Of a stretch of DNA of 64,000 nucleotides, positions 12,536 to 24,484 are shown in pieces. A model generated the notes under the pieces. It saw nothing but the letters and a program-made list of their open reading frames with translations. It did not search any database and had not been told where the DNA came from. Position 1 is the stretch's first letter. Each line of letters opens with the position of its first letter. The DNA lies in the NCBI GenBank assembly GCA_014905825.1, contig JACGCN010000004.1, positions 1,302,001 to 1,366,000 on the forward strand, in the 5' to 3' direction. A program made the translations under genes and the position numbers. The stretch is from Lyophyllum atratum. Taxonomy: Eukaryota; Basidiomycota; Agaricomycetes; Agaricales; Lyophyllaceae.

Positions 12536-15500
12536 ATGTCTGACTCCCGCCCTAGCACGGCAGACGAGAAGGGTACCATCGTCGAGGAACAACCCAAGCG
12601 CGGCTTCTTTGGTCGTAAAGCAGCAGTCAAGACCGAAGAAGAAAAAAAATTGGATGGGGCTCCCGAGTCTAAAGAGCCTGAAGTTCAACCTGTGTCCTTC
12701 ACTGCTCTGTTCCGGTGTGCAGCGTAGTACCTGCCTCACTCGACTATGCTTATTTCATCCTAGGTTTTCCACCAAGTTCGAGCTCTTCATAAATGCTATC
12801 AGTTTGATATGTGCTGCCGCGGCTGGTGCAGCCCAGGCAAGTTCTTCCTGAATTTTGAGCATCGTAGTCGTTGGCTTACACCATTACAGCCACTCATGAG
12901 TTTGCTTTTCGGTAACCTGACTCAAGATTTCGTTCGATTTGGCACAACCCTCAAACTCGCTGCGGGTGGTGATGCTACTGCCAAAGCTAATATCCCCGCC
13001 GCCGCCGCCGCTTTCCGAAAGACCGCCGCTTTGGATGCAAGTTACTTGGTGTACATCGGTGTGTTTCCTTAGCCATGTACTAAAAGCTGAGCTGGGCTGA
13101 TCATCTTTCATACCCCAATAGGTGTTGGAATGTTCGTCTGCACATACATTTACATGTATGTTTGGGTTTATACAGGCGAGGTCAACGCAAAGCGCGTCCG
13201 TGAGAGATATCTCAAAGCGGTGCTGCGTCAGGATATCCAATACTTCGACAACGTTGGCGCCGGGGAAGTTGCCACGAGAATCCAAACCGATACTCGTGAG
13301 TTCCACATGTTTTGGGTCGCAGTTTAATCTGACAGTCAGTTTCGGTTAGATCTGGTACAACAGGGTATATCTGAGAAGGTTGCACTTGTTGTGAACTTCT
13401 TAGCCGCCTTCTTCACTGGTTTCATCCTCGCGTACCTCCGATCATGGCGCTTGGCTTTGGCTCTAACATCAATCTTACCTTGCATGGCGATTACCGGAGG
13501 CGTCATGAACAAGTCTATCTCCAAGTATATGCAGTGCGTTATCTTCATTTTGCATGCGTCTACTGTTTCTAACGATCCTACTCAGGCTATCTCTTAAACA
13601 CGTCGCTGATGGTGGAAGCTTGGCCGAGGAAGTTATTTCGACTGTCCGTACAGCTCAAGCTTTCGGCACACAGCGAACCCTGGCCGGTCTTTATGACGTC
13701 CACATCAACGAATCCCGTAACGTTGATTTAAAGGCGGCCATATGGCATGGTGGAGGATTAGCCGTCTTCTTCTTCATTATATATTCCGCGTATGCGCTTG
13801 GTCAGTTCATCTCTATCTGGTGTTTCCTATGTATATTTACGTCTTATCAGCATTCTCTTTCGGAACCACACTCATTTTGAGGGGTTACGGTCAGTGATGC
13901 TAACCATGATGAAATCTAAATATTCTCATCATTCTGTTTTAGCCACCCCCGGCGAAGTTGTAAACGTATTTTTGGCCATCTTGATTGGTTCTTTCTCCCT
14001 CGTAATGCTCGCGCCTGAAATGCAAGGTTCGTCCTCAGTTCAAACTTGCTTCTACAGTTTTGTTAAAATCACGTTTCTTAAGCGATTACTCATGGTCGAG
14101 GGGCTGCAGCAAAGCTCTTCTCCACCATCGATCGTATTCCTGATATTGACTCCGCTAATCCTGATGGCCAAAAGCCTGCATCGGTTGATGGTGAAATAGT
14201 CCTCGAGGATGTCAGGTTTAGCTACCCCTCGCGTCCCGGCGTTCAGGTCGTAAATGGTCTCTCACTCACCTTCAAGGCTGGTAAAACAGCAGCCCTTGTC
14301 GGTGCCTCGGGATCCGGTAAATCGACTATCATCTCCCTTGTCGAACGTTTCTATGACCCCACTTCTGGAATTGTCAAGCTTGATGGTGTCAACCTCAAGG
14401 ATTTGAACGTCAAGTGGTTACGCTCCCAGATTGGACTTGTGTCTCAGGAACCTACACTCTTCGCCACCACCATCAAAGGAAACGTCGCTCATGGACTCAT
14501 TGGCACAAAGCATGAACACGCGTCGGAGGAGGAGAAATTCGCTTTGATCAAGGAGGCCTGTGTCAAGGCCAACGCCGATGGTTTCATCACTAAACTTCCC
14601 CTCGGATATGATACTCTTGTTGGAGAACGTGGTTTCTTGCTGTCTGGCGGCCAGAAGCAGCGTGTCGCTATTGCTCGCGCCATCGTATCTGACCCGAGAA
14701 TTCTTCTTCTGGATGAGGCAACAAGCGCCCTTGATACCCAGTCCGAAGGAATCGTACAAGACGCGTTAGACAAGGCTGCCGCAGGTGGGTATCTACTTCT
14801 CAACGCGGTTTCGTGTTAACCCATCCCATCACTAGGTCGTACCACGATCACTATCGCCCACCGCTTGTCAACCATCAAGGATGCAGATGTTATCTACGTT
14901 ATGGGAGACGGCCTGGTTCTTGAGCACGGCAGCCATGACGAACTCCTGGCGAAAGGCGCCGCATATACCCGTCTCGTCCAAGCTCAGAAGCTACGTGAAG
15001 GCAATGAAAGTCAGGCCACTGGCATAGATACCCCTGAAGAAGGCGATGAGCCCAAAGATATGGAGAAACTTGCACGCGAAGAGGTTCCTCTTGGTCGCAA
15101 AAATACTGGACGTTCGCTTGCTAGCGAAATTTTAGATCAAAAACGCCAGGCCCATCAGGGCGAGAAGGAAAAGGGTGATCACAGTCTACCGTATCTCTTC
15201 AAGCGCATGGGACAATTGAATCGCGAGGGGTGGAGAAGCTATGCCATCGGCAGTATCTTCGCGGCTAGTGCGTTCAGAGCTTACGTTGTCCTTATCAACC
15301 AATCACTAATAGTTTCTCTTGTTCACAGTGACTGGCATGGTTTACCCGGCTTTCGGTATCGTATACGCGAAAGGTATCGATGGCTTCTCTGCCCCAAGCC
15401 GACAAGAACAACGCTTCCAGGGTGATCGTACTGCACTATGGTAATTTAACACCTCACATGACATTTTGAGGACTTTTCACATCGTACATCAAGGTTCTTT

Positions 15501-17716
15501 ATCATCGCCATCATCTCCACCATGGCTATCGGCATGCAGAACTATCTGTTCTCATCTGCTGCTGCGGTACTGACAGCTAAGCTGCGGTCACTGACTTTCC
15601 GAGCCATTTTGAGGCAAGACAGTGAGTCCTCTCTTCTTTCCAGCGATCAACTTCTCTAACCTGTTTATAGTTGAATTCTTTGACAAGACAGAAAACAGCG
15701 TATGTCTCTCCTTGTTTCTGCCTTCACTTGCGATGTTTCGTTCGCTAACATTATGCTCAGACCGGAAGTTTGACAGCCAACCTGAGCGATAACCCCCAAA
15801 AAGTCAATGGCTTGGCAGGTGTTACCCTCGGAGCGTATGTCTTCCTCCTTCATGTTACGATGCTTTGACTCATGCCTTCTGACAGTATTGTCCAGAGCAT
15901 CGCGACTCTTATTGCTGGCTCTATCATTGGTCTTGCCTTCGTTTGGAAATTGGCCCTCATCGCCATGGGTGTGTTTCTGGACATAGCTCCCGTCTAACAC
16001 AGCTGACAATACCTCACTTAGCGTGCACTCCTCTGCTTGTTTCTACTGGATACATCCGTCTGGTAGATATCGATTATCTGAGTGACTGAATATGATCTAA
16101 CAATATTCTTAGCGTGTTGTTGTCCTGAAGGACCAGGCTAATAAAAAGGCTCATGAAGGTTCTGCTCAACTGGCCTGCGAAGCAGCAGCGTCAATTCGCA
16201 CTGTCGCGGCTTTGACTAGAGAAGACGACTGCTGTGAACTTTACAGTGCTAGCCTTGAGGAACCGTTGCGCCAATCGAACAGGACAGCTGTCTGGAGCAA
16301 CCTCCTTTACTCTCTTTCACAGTCGATGGTGTTCTTCGTCATTGGCCTCGTTTTCTGGTACGGATCTCTCCTTGTCTCAAGGCAGGAATATAGCACATTC
16401 CAATTCTTCGTTGGTCTCATGGTACATCAAACCTTCACTCCATAATTCCGCAGCACTAACTTGATCGACAGAGTACAACATTCGGCGCCATCCAGGCCGG
16501 CAACGTGTTCTCTTTCGTGCCAGATGTCTCCTCAGCGAAAGGCGCAGGCTCCGATATCATCAAGCTAATTGATTCCGTACCCGACATTGATGCCGAGTCC
16601 AAGGCCGGCAAGACGGTTGACACCGAGAAGACGCAAGGTCATCTCCGTTTCGAAAACGTGCACTTCCGTTACCCGACAAGGCCTGGCGTGCGTGTCCTGC
16701 GCGACCTTTCGTTACAGGTCGAGCCTGGCACATATATTGCACTGGTGGGTGCAAGTGGTTCAGGCAAGAGCACTGTGTAAGTTTATGAAACCCGAATCCC
16801 CGGACTTGCACATATGCTGATGCTTCATGTTATAGCATCCAATTGATCGAACGTTTCTACGACCCCCTTGCCGGAGAGATCTTCGTAAGCCTTTCACGTT
16901 GTAATTACGACCCTCATAGGCTAATCGTCCACCCACAGCTTGACGACGAACTCATTACCGAGTTAAACATCCAAGAATACCGCAAACAAATCGCGTTGGT
17001 CTCGCAAGAGCCTACGCTGTATGCTGGAACCGTTCGCTTCAATATCCTCCTTGGCGCCATCAAGCCGGAATCCGAAGTTACTCAGGAGGAAATCGAGAAG
17101 GCGTGTATGGATGCCAACATCCTCGAGTTCATCAAATCGCTTCCCGAGTATGTCGTTAGATTCCAAGGCATATATCCCCCTGCTAATTATATCGTAGGGG
17201 CTTCGATACTGAGGTTGGAGGAAAAGGATCCCAGCTTTCTGGTGGGCAAAAACGTAGGTGTTCGGACTCGAAATTTTGGAGTGCTGTGCTCAATTGTTTA
17301 TAATCTCTAGAACGCATTGCGATCGCCCGTGCCCTTCTTCGCAACCCCAAAGTCCTTCTTCTTGACGAGGTTCGTTACTTCGCTTATACCCTGAGAGACC
17401 GCTTGCCTTAAACTTTTCAATAGGCTACATCTGCCCTCGATTCCAACTCCGAGAAGGTCGTCCAAGCAGCACTTGATCAAGCCGCGAAGGGAAGGACCAC
17501 GATCGCCATTGCTCATAGATTGTCCACTATCCAGAACGCTGACCGGATGTAAGTCTGATACTTGCTCTGATAGAGAGCCCATCTGACTTGATACGCATTA
17601 GCTACTTTATCAAAGACGGCCGTGTCAGTGAATCCGGCACCCATGATCAACTGCTCAGCAAACGAGGAGACTATTATGAATACGTCCAGCTTCAGGCTCT
17701 CAGTAAACGAGATTAG
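12536..17716 (+). CDS. Full-size ABC transporter, ABCB/MDR type (Pmd1/P-glycoprotein-like)
   Basis: TMD-NBD-TMD-NBD architecture, about 1300 residues over many exons. ATG at 12536 ([13 protein letters not shown]) begins a charged cytosolic tail. TMD1 runs from [23 protein letters not shown]1 has Walker [11 protein letters not shown] (about 14310), Q-loop [10 protein letters not shown], signature [14 protein letters not shown], Walker [13 protein letters not shown] and the H-loop in [11 protein letters not shown] charged linker follows (15000-15170), then TMD2. NBD2 has Walker [11 protein letters not shown] (16750), Q-loop [10 protein letters not shown], signature LSGGQK/QR split by an intron near 17250-17310, [12 protein letters not shown] and IAIAHRLST. 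The stop is at 17716. All ATP-site motifs look intact in both halves. Members export hydrophobic drugs, toxins or lipids, and Ste6 relatives export farnesylated pheromone; which of these applies cannot be told here. Confidence 0.93.
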
Positions 17717-18050
17717 AGGATTCCACGATGTTATACCTACATTTATTTCTTTTTGGAGGACTTTCTTTGATGATACTTATGATGAGTTTCGTATCTACGT
17801 ACATACACACACCCCTCTTCACCCTGGCTATTGATATCTAACAACGGGTAGCGGCCTATATACCTTTAATACCCTTAATAATAGAATCCATGCATGGAAC
17901 ACGCAGAGCGACCGCAGAGGTACAGGCAACTGAGTCAAGGAGCTTCGAGTTTCGGACTCTGTAACTCAGGGCGACACCACGTGGCGTGGTCATTCTTTAG
18001 TCGGCAGTCACCACTGAACGACCACGCTGCACCCAACACCCATCTCAAAA
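17717..18050. other. Intergenic, VAP gene promoter
   Basis: 334 bases between two plus-strand genes. It contains a CACGTG E-box at 17978-17983, 68 bases before the VAP start codon, and a TA-rich stretch at about 17850-17885. No gene seen. Confidence 0.5.
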
Positions 18051-19418
18051 ATGTCCGTCTCCCTCAACCCAAGCAATGCTCTCGGGTTCAAAAGTATGTT
18101 TCTCGCTGTCTCTCTCGTCGTCCTCCGTGAACCCATACTTCAGGACCGCTAACCACGCTGGTCAAGCGCTCCCTCACCATCACTAATCATAATTCGCAAC
18201 CCGTCGCCTTCAAAGTCAAGACCACAGCCCCAAGGGTATGCCACAATCCATCTACGTATCGTATCGACTGCCGTTGCCATTGGTCCTGATTTTTTCACCC
18301 AGCTCTACTGTGTCCGTCCCAACTCGGGTAGAGTGGAACCTGGAGAGAGCGTGGATGTTTCGGGTGCGTCTACGACATACCCAGCTAGCATTTGAGACTT
18401 ATCCCGACCTTGGACAGTAATGCTGCAGGCCCTCCGGGAGGAGCCCCCGTCGAACGCGAAATGCAAGGACAAGTTTCTCATCCAGAGCACCCTGATCACT
18501 GCGGAGAAGGAGACCATGCCTCTGCAAGATATTGTACGGATCCCGTCGGTCTCTCATCCTCAATATGCTAATACCCGCCGCAGTGGTCGGCAACGGATGG
18601 AAGTGAAGAGGCCAAGGTTCATCAGCAGAAACTCAAGGTGACGTACCTCCCTGCGGAGGGTCAAACTTTGGAGGAGGAGGAGGAACCGCAACAGCAACCG
18701 AATCCGAGCTCATTCATACACCCCAACGATTCGGTGAGTCTTCCGTGTTGCGTCACATTCGGATACCTTATCTTGTCTCCTGCAGCAATTCGACACTGTC
18801 CGTCAGAACCCTAGCGCCAACGGCCATGCCCAACCCATTCCCCAATTCAATGAGCCACCGCCACCGCCATCTCACGAACCCCGCCCCAATACACCCCCTG
18901 CTGATTTCAGCGTGGCGCGTGAGGACTCTCGTGAAGACTCGGCGCAAGAAGTTCCCTTGGTGCATGTCACCGAGGCCAGCGAGCCATCACCGGTGTCACC
19001 GGCACCTCCCGTTGCACCCCCTCTCGCCTCAGATTCTGATCTCGAATATGCACCTGAGCCTGCCCCAGAGCCTGTCCACGTCCCAGAACCCATGCCTGTG
19101 GCCGCACCAGTGCCTGTCCCTGCCCCTGGTGTCACGGAAGCACCCAATCCCGAGCTGTTGGCAAAATACCAGGCGGCGCTGTCGGAGGTTGATAGGCTCC
19201 GATCAATCCTGTCCACCATGGAGGAGGAGGCAGCCCCCACTGAGACTGAGCTCCGAAGGAGGAGACCGGCCATGTCTGACGACGGAAGCGTTGCTGAGAC
19301 CGACGTTGGGACGATGATTGACGATAGCCACTACCACCATCAACAGGAAGGCGTTCCTCTGCAAGTGGTTGTGATCATCGCACTCGGCGTCTTCATCACC
19401 ACCTACCTCTTCTTCTGA
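18051..19418 (+). CDS. SCS2: VAP/Scs2 ER membrane-contact protein
   Basis: ATG at 18051 gives SVSLNPSNALGFKRPLTT after intron 1, the start of a major sperm protein (MSP) domain. It continues SLTITNHNSQPVAFKVKTTAPK, YCVRPNSGRVEPGESVDVSV and CKDKFLIQSTLI, ending about residue 125. A long Pro/Glu-rich linker follows (PEPAPEPVHVPEPMP and similar, 19020-19140). Then come a short coiled coil (LLAKYQAALSEVDRLRSIL) and a C-terminal tail anchor (PLQVVVIIALGVFITTYLFF) ending exactly at the stop. VAP proteins sit in the ER and bind FFAT-motif partners such as lipid transfer proteins at contacts with plasma membrane and other organelles. Domain order and tail anchor are complete; the linker is longer than in yeast Scs2. 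Confidence 0.92.
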
Positions 19419-19757
19419 TGTGTTTCGCTTGGTGAAATTGGGTAGGTAGATACAGATTCCATATGCACATATTTTCCTTATTATTCTATCCTATTTTTCC
19501 ATTCTTGGATTTGAACAATGCATATTTCCAGTGTTAATTTTCTTAAGGTTGTTAAAAGACCTGTTCTCGTCCCTTGCCATCCTCCAGGCCTCAGGCCTCA
19601 TGGGCAGGTTGTTTCTCTTACTTCCCGGCACGCTTATTTTATCGTTACTCGTCGCTATCTTCTGGGTACTTTTCCTTCCTGTACATGCATGCTTTCTCTT
19701 TTGCCTTGGGGTAAAACACTCTTTATTTCTCGCCCGAGCTTTCATTCTGTTAGGTAT
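19419..19757. other. Convergent intergenic region
   Basis: 339 bases between the 3' ends of the VAP and CE16 genes. T-rich on the plus strand. It should contain both 3' UTRs; no gene seen. Confidence 0.5.
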
Positions 19758-21234
19758 TTAAGCTTGTGCAGCCTGTAGATGAGCATCAATTGCTTGTGCC
19801 AATAACTGGTGAACGCGTTGCGTAGGATGTCCTGAGTCTGAATCGTGGAAAAAGGTTAGAGTGGATGTTATGTTGAGGTGCGTTCAGAATACGCACTGTA
19901 CCAGAAGAATCCAGTAGGGTTGGCACAGGTGCAAAACCTAGCGACCTAGTCAGCGATGCAACAGTAACGCCGATCAGATAATACGCTACCCAGTGTCGTT
20001 AGTGAATCCAGAGGCGGCGGGATTGTCCAGGACTGAATTGAACCACGAGTAGGCATCGAAGGAGAGGGCAGTAGCACCTATGTCCATTCATTCGTCATTG
20101 AGACTAGAAACGGCTCGAAGTTACTATTGCCACACCTGTGTTGTTCGCTGCAAAAGCAGCGACATGATTTGCAAGGATGGTATTATACTGCTGTGTGCGT
20201 GTGTTCTGCAGGGCTGACTTTGTAGGATTGCCAACGGATGCGGGAGCGCGTCCACCTGGGGGAACATTGATGAATAGGTGATTCCTAAGGCCATGATTGT
20301 AGGCCAATTGCTGCAGTGGTGTCAGAAGCAATTTGAGATATAATAGGCTTGGAAAGAGCCGAGACTCACCACTGCTTTAAAGTACGACGTGATCTCTAAT
20401 TCCCAAAACGCGTTGAAGTCCGTTATCTATAGAGAATCAAGTAGGCGATTATAAATGAGAGCGAGAGGAAATCACTGTAGCATTGTTGAGTGTGTCGCCC
20501 GTGTCGTTGATCCCGATCCACCACGTGGTCAAGGTTTCCTTGGTGGGATGGGGGATGACATTCGATGCGTAGGTCACCCACTGATTAACCTGGTCTACCA
20601 GAGGAGTCGTGTAGTCGTGGTGACGTGGAAGCCTAGATTGCATTATAATTCCTTATCCATACTGCACATATGAATTAGGTGGAACGTACAGGGCCGCGTC
20701 AATATCCGCACCCGCGAAGGCGAAGTTCCATAACTGTCTGGGACAAGCAGACGGGCGGCCAGAGAAGCAACCTGTCAAATATTCGAGCTAGTGAATTTTC
20801 AGGACAAGTGTTTGAGGGAATAAAAAGGTAGACTTTACCCACCCAGTTTGAGCCTTCTGAACTCGTCTAAAATATGGAACATTCAGGAGAGGTAAATGGA
20901 CGGCTAAAAGTTAGCTTACATTTCTGGGTATGATCTCGTTCGTCAAGAGTTGTTGGGGAGTGAATGAAAGGTTCATGGCATTCCCGATGAAACTAGAATA
21001 GAGGACGCGTCATTCATGTGTATCGATCAGACCATAGTGTGTATACCTAAAGTTGGCAAAGCCACGGGTACCTTGAACGAAGGAATATGAGTCGCCAAAG
21101 GCATAGACATATTTAGTGCTATGCCAATTGAAGGCAGCAGCTGCATTGGTTGTTTTCTGGATGTTTGTTGCACCTAGAGAATTCTCTATGCTCAGAAAAC
21201 CGATTGTAAGGTTGACCAGAGCGCGCCCAAGCAT
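19758..21234 (-). CDS. GDSL/SGNH esterase, CE16 acetylesterase-like
   Basis: The SGNH blocks appear in order. Block I is YAFGDSYSF (nucleophile Ser, about 21085). Block II is LWNFAFAGADID (about 20700-20740). Block III is WWIGINDTGDT (about 20515). Block V is DSGHPTQRVH (catalytic Asp/His, about 19830), formed by splicing. Other CE16-like segments are LRNHLFINVPPGGR and NPAASGFTNDTG. ATG at 21234 begins MLGRALVNLTIGFLS; only a weak signal-peptide-like hydrophobic stretch is visible, so an upstream first exon is possible. CE16 enzymes remove acetyl groups from the non-reducing ends of xylo- and other oligosaccharides outside the cell. At least eight introns. Start codons of this gene and the SOD gene are 286 bases apart and divergent. 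Confidence 0.85.
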
Positions 21235-21519
21235 CTTTATGGTGGTGAAGTGGACTAGAAGGCGGGAATCGAAACATTTCGCCGTAGAAAGCCTTTAATA
21301 GCCCAACCGTACCCGTAGGTTGTGGACGGATGCGCAGAGCACCGTCGGCCCGTCGGGGACCGAGACGCGATCGGGCCACCGGAGGTCACATGGAACGACG
21401 CGAATTTGCCTCAATCATAAATTATTAATGGTGGACGACTGGACCTTTAATTTACGGCGGACGTAAGAGAAGCCCTGGGCAGCTCTTTATCTTCGCTCCT
21501 GACCTGCTTCTACCCCTCA

Positions 21520-22406
21520 ATGGATCCCTTCACTGATACCAAATCTCCCGTCTCAAAACGCCCCGCGTCTCGCCTCCAGAACATAACCTGGGCCGCGTCT
21601 GCTTGCCTTGGTGTTTTCGCACTACTATGCATGTATTCTGTGTGGACAAGGGGCGGAATCCACCCACCCCCTGCCGTCGAAAAGGTCAGCGATAAAGGCG
21701 CCATGGAATGCGACCTAACATCGAATTTTAGGCAGTCGTGGTGCTATCTGGGCCGTCCAATGTCACCGGAACCATCACTTTCTACCAGAATAATGGTCGC
21801 GGCCCAGTTACCGTGAGCGGCGACATAAAAAATCTTGACCCCAATGCTTTGCGAGGATTCCACGTCCAGTTCGTTTCTATTGACATCGTAAAAATACGAC
21901 CTCAAAGAACCATCCCTTTAGCCAAGCCGGAGATCTCACCAACGGCTGCCTCTCTGCGGGTGCACACTTCAACCCATTCGGAAAACCGCACGGCGCACCG
22001 TCTGACAGAAACAGGCATGTCGGGGACTTGGGAAATATCCAATCGGATGGCGAAGGTGCTGCCATTTTCTCCCTCAAAGACTGGCAGATTTCCTTGAACG
22101 GCCCTCTGAGCATACTCGGGTGAGCATTCCTTCATCTGTCATTCGCATGCCAGTCAAGGAACACAGCTGACTGATGTTTCCATCAACAGCCGTGCTGTTG
22201 TGGTTCATGCTGTACGTCAAACTGTTTATCTCCTGTGTGGAGTTGGCTGACGCCAATGCCGGCATAGGGTACTGATGACCTGGGAAAAGGCGGAAACGAA
22301 GAGTCCCTCAAGACTGGAAATGCGGGGGGACGAGCTGCCTGTGGAGTTATCGGTGTCAGCACTTGACCTCACCCCAAAGTCGACTCCAAACCGAGGGCAG
22401 AAGTAG
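21520..22406 (+). CDS. Cu/Zn superoxide dismutase with N-terminal membrane anchor
   Basis: ATG at 21520. Residues 1-21 are basic and cytosolic-looking, residues about 22-44 form one hydrophobic segment ([22 protein letters not shown]), and the SOD domain starts at [18 protein letters not shown]. Metal ligands are all present after splicing: [13 protein letters not shown] (copper His pair and first disulfide Cys), [13 protein letters not shown] (bridging His and zinc His), RHVGDLGNI (zinc ligands), [14 protein letters not shown] (copper His) and AACGVIG (second Cys). Stop at 22404-22406. The positive-inside rule predicts a type II protein with the enzyme outside the cytosol. The normal cytosolic SOD1 of about 154 residues has no such anchor. 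Four introns. It would dismutate superoxide to hydrogen peroxide at the cell surface or in the secretory lumen. Confidence 0.9.
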
Positions 22407-22812
22407 CCCTAAGTTTCCTGCTCATGCGTCTCGAAAACTTGACACTTGAAATGCTTTGATAGTAATACCGTAAATTTATACCCTATACGCAACTTGTACC
22501 TGTTCTGTACTGTAGCCCACGCCGATCTTGTTGTTGCCACCGAATTTCGATAATCCTGTCCTACATACCTTTTATTCCTGACGCGCCAAAACCAGACAGA
22601 TGGACACCTCATTCCGATATTTCAGACATGAGCTGATCATCTACTTTTCTTTTTTCAAAGCAATCCTTACACAACACCAGAGTGGTGCCTCCCACAAGCA
22701 AGCGCTGAGGTTCGGTTCACTCCTTCCTAGAAGTGGGATTGATAGACCAAGGAAAAGTGTATTTTTTCTACCCAAAACGCAGACGTTGTATGTGTTAGTC
22801 CGTAATTACCCT
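22407..22812. other. Convergent intergenic region
   Basis: 406 bases between the 3' ends of the SOD and GH131 genes. An AT-rich stretch lies near 22620-22670. No gene seen. Confidence 0.5.
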
Positions 22813-24153
22813 TTATTGACACTGTTATGACGCTGGTTATCAATATATATGCTGTAACAGAACGCGCTTCCACTTGCCTGGTAGTAGTAGGGCGGAGAGA
22901 CGGAAACACACTTGAAGGGGCTAGTGCAGGTGGTCGGCCCAGTCCAGCCAGTTCCTAGGCAGGAACTTGTCAATGAATTTGTTCGTTCAACAGTCCAGCA
23001 GAGCACCTACCGCCACATTGACCCCATTGACTCTGGGTGGGACCACTCGCGGTCGTGGTGGTGGAAGCAGTCGTGGTCGTCTTAGTCGTGGTCGTGACGG
23101 GAGGGGTAGTGGTTCCTCCGCCGCCACCAGTTCCGATGGCAGTGGTGATAGGTCCAGACTCAACATAGACACCGCTGAAGTACCAGTCTTCGGTTCCGGG
23201 GCCGTTGACCAGGCGGAGGACACCCAAGTGCCAGTCCGCAGAGTTGGTCGAAGTCGATGCTGCGATGTTCTGCACCACCTTGGTGAGGGGCGATGATCCA
23301 GTGGAGGCCCACAGCCCAACAGTGCCGGAGCTGAACTGTAGTAGAATCGTGAGCAGGGTTACAAGGAGACATTATTGCGCCACAAACATTAATGTCGTAG
23401 GCGAAGTTGAACCAGGTATCGGCAGTGAAAGGGGTGCCCCACTTTTCGACGCCCTGAACCATCCACACGAGATTCGAAGGGTTGGAGCCCACACCATACT
23501 TGAGCTGCGAGTTATCCGTTTAGAACTGGGTACAGGAGATGTCATCGAACAATCTACCTCGGTAAAGTGACTCTCGAAAAAGCAAACTTGATGCTCCAGG
23601 GTCGGCTATAGTGCAAGGAGTCAAGCAGCGAGCCAGAACCACTGAGCGACAAGACATACATCAGGTGCGTTGGTAGCTGAGCGCTTTACGGAGAAGTGGT
23701 AGAACAGATTGCCCGTTCCCAAGTTGGATGTGGTTTGAGGGATCAGTTCGCTTCGTTCGAATTGGGAGTTCCATTGTGATGTAGAATCGATAGAAAGTTT
23801 CAAGCCGTTTGTTTCAGTGGTAATGGCAGGGTTTTTATACGACGGCGAGAGGGCCAAGTAATGGGAAGTCGGCTGGGTACCGTGGATGTACTGGAATGGG
23901 GTGTGAGGGCAGTTTCTTCAGCACAACCAGCGAGCTTAAGCGCTTCTTACCCATTGGTAAGCTCCAACTTGGTTGGCCCAAGACCCTAGGGAGAGGGATA
24001 TTTGGCGTGCATGAGTTTGAATGACAAGCTTCGCTCACATTTGTCGAAGTCAGCGGATGTGGAGTACTGACTGAAACTCCCAGACCAGATCGTCGTCCCC
24101 GCGTTAGCAGCGAGCGTCAAAGCAGAAAGCAAGATCCCAGTAAGAGCAAACAT
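22813..24153 (-). CDS. Secreted GH131 beta-glucanase with C-terminal CBM1
   Basis: ATG at 24153 gives a classic signal peptide (MFALTGILLSALTLAANA). GH131 segments follow: TTIWSGSFSQYSTSADFDKW, WANQVGAYQW, YIHGTQPTSHYLALSPSYKN, FERSELIPQTT, YHFSVKRSATNAP, EHQVCFFESHFTE, ADTWFNFAYDI and ADWHLGVLRLVNG...DWYFSGVYVESG. A Gly then Thr-rich linker (22990-23130) leads to a fungal cellulose-binding module with WGQCGGTGWTGPTTC and YYYQCQ at the very end. The last residues require a GC-AG intron (22822-22877). GH131 enzymes cleave beta-1,3, beta-1,6 and beta-1,4 glucan linkages; CBM1 binds crystalline cellulose. The gene is tandem with the channel gene downstream and converges on SOD. Confidence 0.92.
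22822..22877 (-). other. GC-AG intron inside the CBM1 coding region
   Basis: On the minus strand the donor reads CAG|GCAAGTG and the acceptor AACAG|TGT. Removing 56 bases joins YYYQ to CQ and a stop, matching the invariant CBM1 ending (YY-x-QC-x). Without splicing the frame runs on for about 20 residues and loses the last conserved cysteine. Confidence 0.8.
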
Positions 24154-24484
24154 GTTGAGAGATTAGGTGGAGAAACTGTTGCATCCGCCCTCACGCGTTT
24201 AAATAGTGATCATCTCCGGAATTGATAAATGTCGGCGAACTCTCGCTCCGTTGGTCCTACAAGGCTAAGCATAGGAAAATCATCGGGACCGGCAAAACAG
24301 CTAGAGACGGTATTGATTCAAGGATGCAAGTCGTCATAATCATCGGGTATCGTATCGGTCACACGCAAGGTATGCAGCAGGTATCACGTTATTAGGATAG
24401 GTATGTGGTGTCTAAAGTTAATCCGAGGTATCAAATTCTGGCAAAATATGTAGAGAAATTTCCGCACGACGTTGAAACGACCGG
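24154..24484. other. Intergenic, GH131 promoter
   Basis: 331 bases between GH131 and the channel gene, both minus strand. Contains the GH131 promoter with a TATA-like element. No gene seen. Confidence 0.5.
24198..24205 (-). promoter_or_regulatory. TATA-like box upstream of GH131
   Basis: The minus strand reads TATTTAAA about 45-52 bases before the GH131 start codon. A TATA element is plausible for an inducible secreted hydrolase; position and sequence are the only support. Confidence 0.4.

Noticed and set aside
18872..19273. Minus-strand frame opposite the VAP linker
   Set aside because: Antisense reading of the Pro/Glu/Ala-rich linker; the plus strand has complete domain logic.
22967..23570. 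Long plus-strand frames opposite the GH131 gene
   Set aside because: They are antisense shadows of the Gly/Thr-rich linker and catalytic domain.
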